DNA of 34,304 nucleotides. It comes from Muribaculum sp. (GTDB lineage: Bacteria > Bacillota > Clostridia > Lachnospirales > Lachnospiraceae). Below the pieces are notes generated by a model. That model was given only the letters and a program-made list of their open reading frames with translations. It had not been told where the DNA came from and did not search any database. The stretch covers positions 1 to 34,304 of the forward strand of contig JAMPHH010000029.1 in the NCBI GenBank assembly GCA_023663505.1, read 5' to 3'. Numbering within the stretch: the first letter of the stretch is position 1; each line of letters starts with the position of its first letter. The position numbers and the translations under genes are program-made. Shown one piece after another: positions 34,296-34,304 of the stretch.

Positions 34296-34304
34296 CCAAT
34301 ATCC

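Noticed and set aside
1..34304. CRISPR arrays, tRNA or rRNA genes, insertion sequences
   Set aside because: No regularly spaced repeats, cloverleaf-like genes, rRNA segments or transposase motifs were found on either strand by eye.

Overview
The window looks like chromosomal DNA of an anaerobic low-to-mid GC Firmicute, most likely a Lachnospiraceae-type Clostridia member. The clues are strong GGAGG ribosome-binding sites, a Clostridia-style Tad pilus locus (Flp1-like pilin, DUF4320, SAF/CpaB), a DUF6106-type membrane protein and the long glutamine-dependent NadE. Every gene supported here is on the minus strand except one (10786-11538). No rRNA, tRNA, IS element or CRISPR array was seen.

Left end (1-9955), a defence island. 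A type III restriction-modification pair (mod 8191-9840, res 5449-8157) has its own promoter. It is followed by a separately promoted three-gene module: a cytosine-C5 DNA methyltransferase, a 710-residue protein with two GHKL ATPase domains (MORC/Hsp90-like at the N-terminus, histidine-kinase-like at the C-terminus), and a response regulator whose C-terminal region carries an R-x4-H motif of the HEPN RNase type. I read this as a possible phospho-relay defence system, and it is the main novelty candidate. A decayed YhcG/DUF1016 gene follows at the window edge. Genes 1-5 kb are clearly AT-richer than the rest.

Middle (10033-17460), housekeeping. A small membrane protein and a divergent anchored extracytoplasmic protein are followed by a minus-strand cluster: hisC, DUF368 (undecaprenyl-phosphate translocase family), a SAM methyltransferase, hslO and nadE. 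Upstream of hisC lies a large nested inverted repeat (17470-17693) with no coding explanation.

Tad locus (17795-28883). A promoter with an adjacent palindrome precedes cpaF, tadB, tadC, a possible small coupled ORF, an Flp1-like pilin, two pseudopilin-like genes, a SAF/CpaB protein, a 1369-residue secreted protein (InlB-type repeats, glycine-rich domain, Cys/His-rich insert), a divergent prepilin peptidase and a glycosyltransferase. Most of these genes overlap or lie within a few bases of each other, so one coupled operon building a type IVc pilus and a very large surface protein is likely.

Right end (28964-34304). Guanine deaminase, an MBL-fold hydrolase and a PIN-like protein are followed by a Panacea (SocA-like) gene with a degraded downstream partner. 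The window ends with a TIGR02679-type gene, which I identify as the JetD nuclease subunit of a type II Wadjet system whose other genes should lie just beyond the right edge. Defence-related content therefore flanks the housekeeping and pilus block on both sides.
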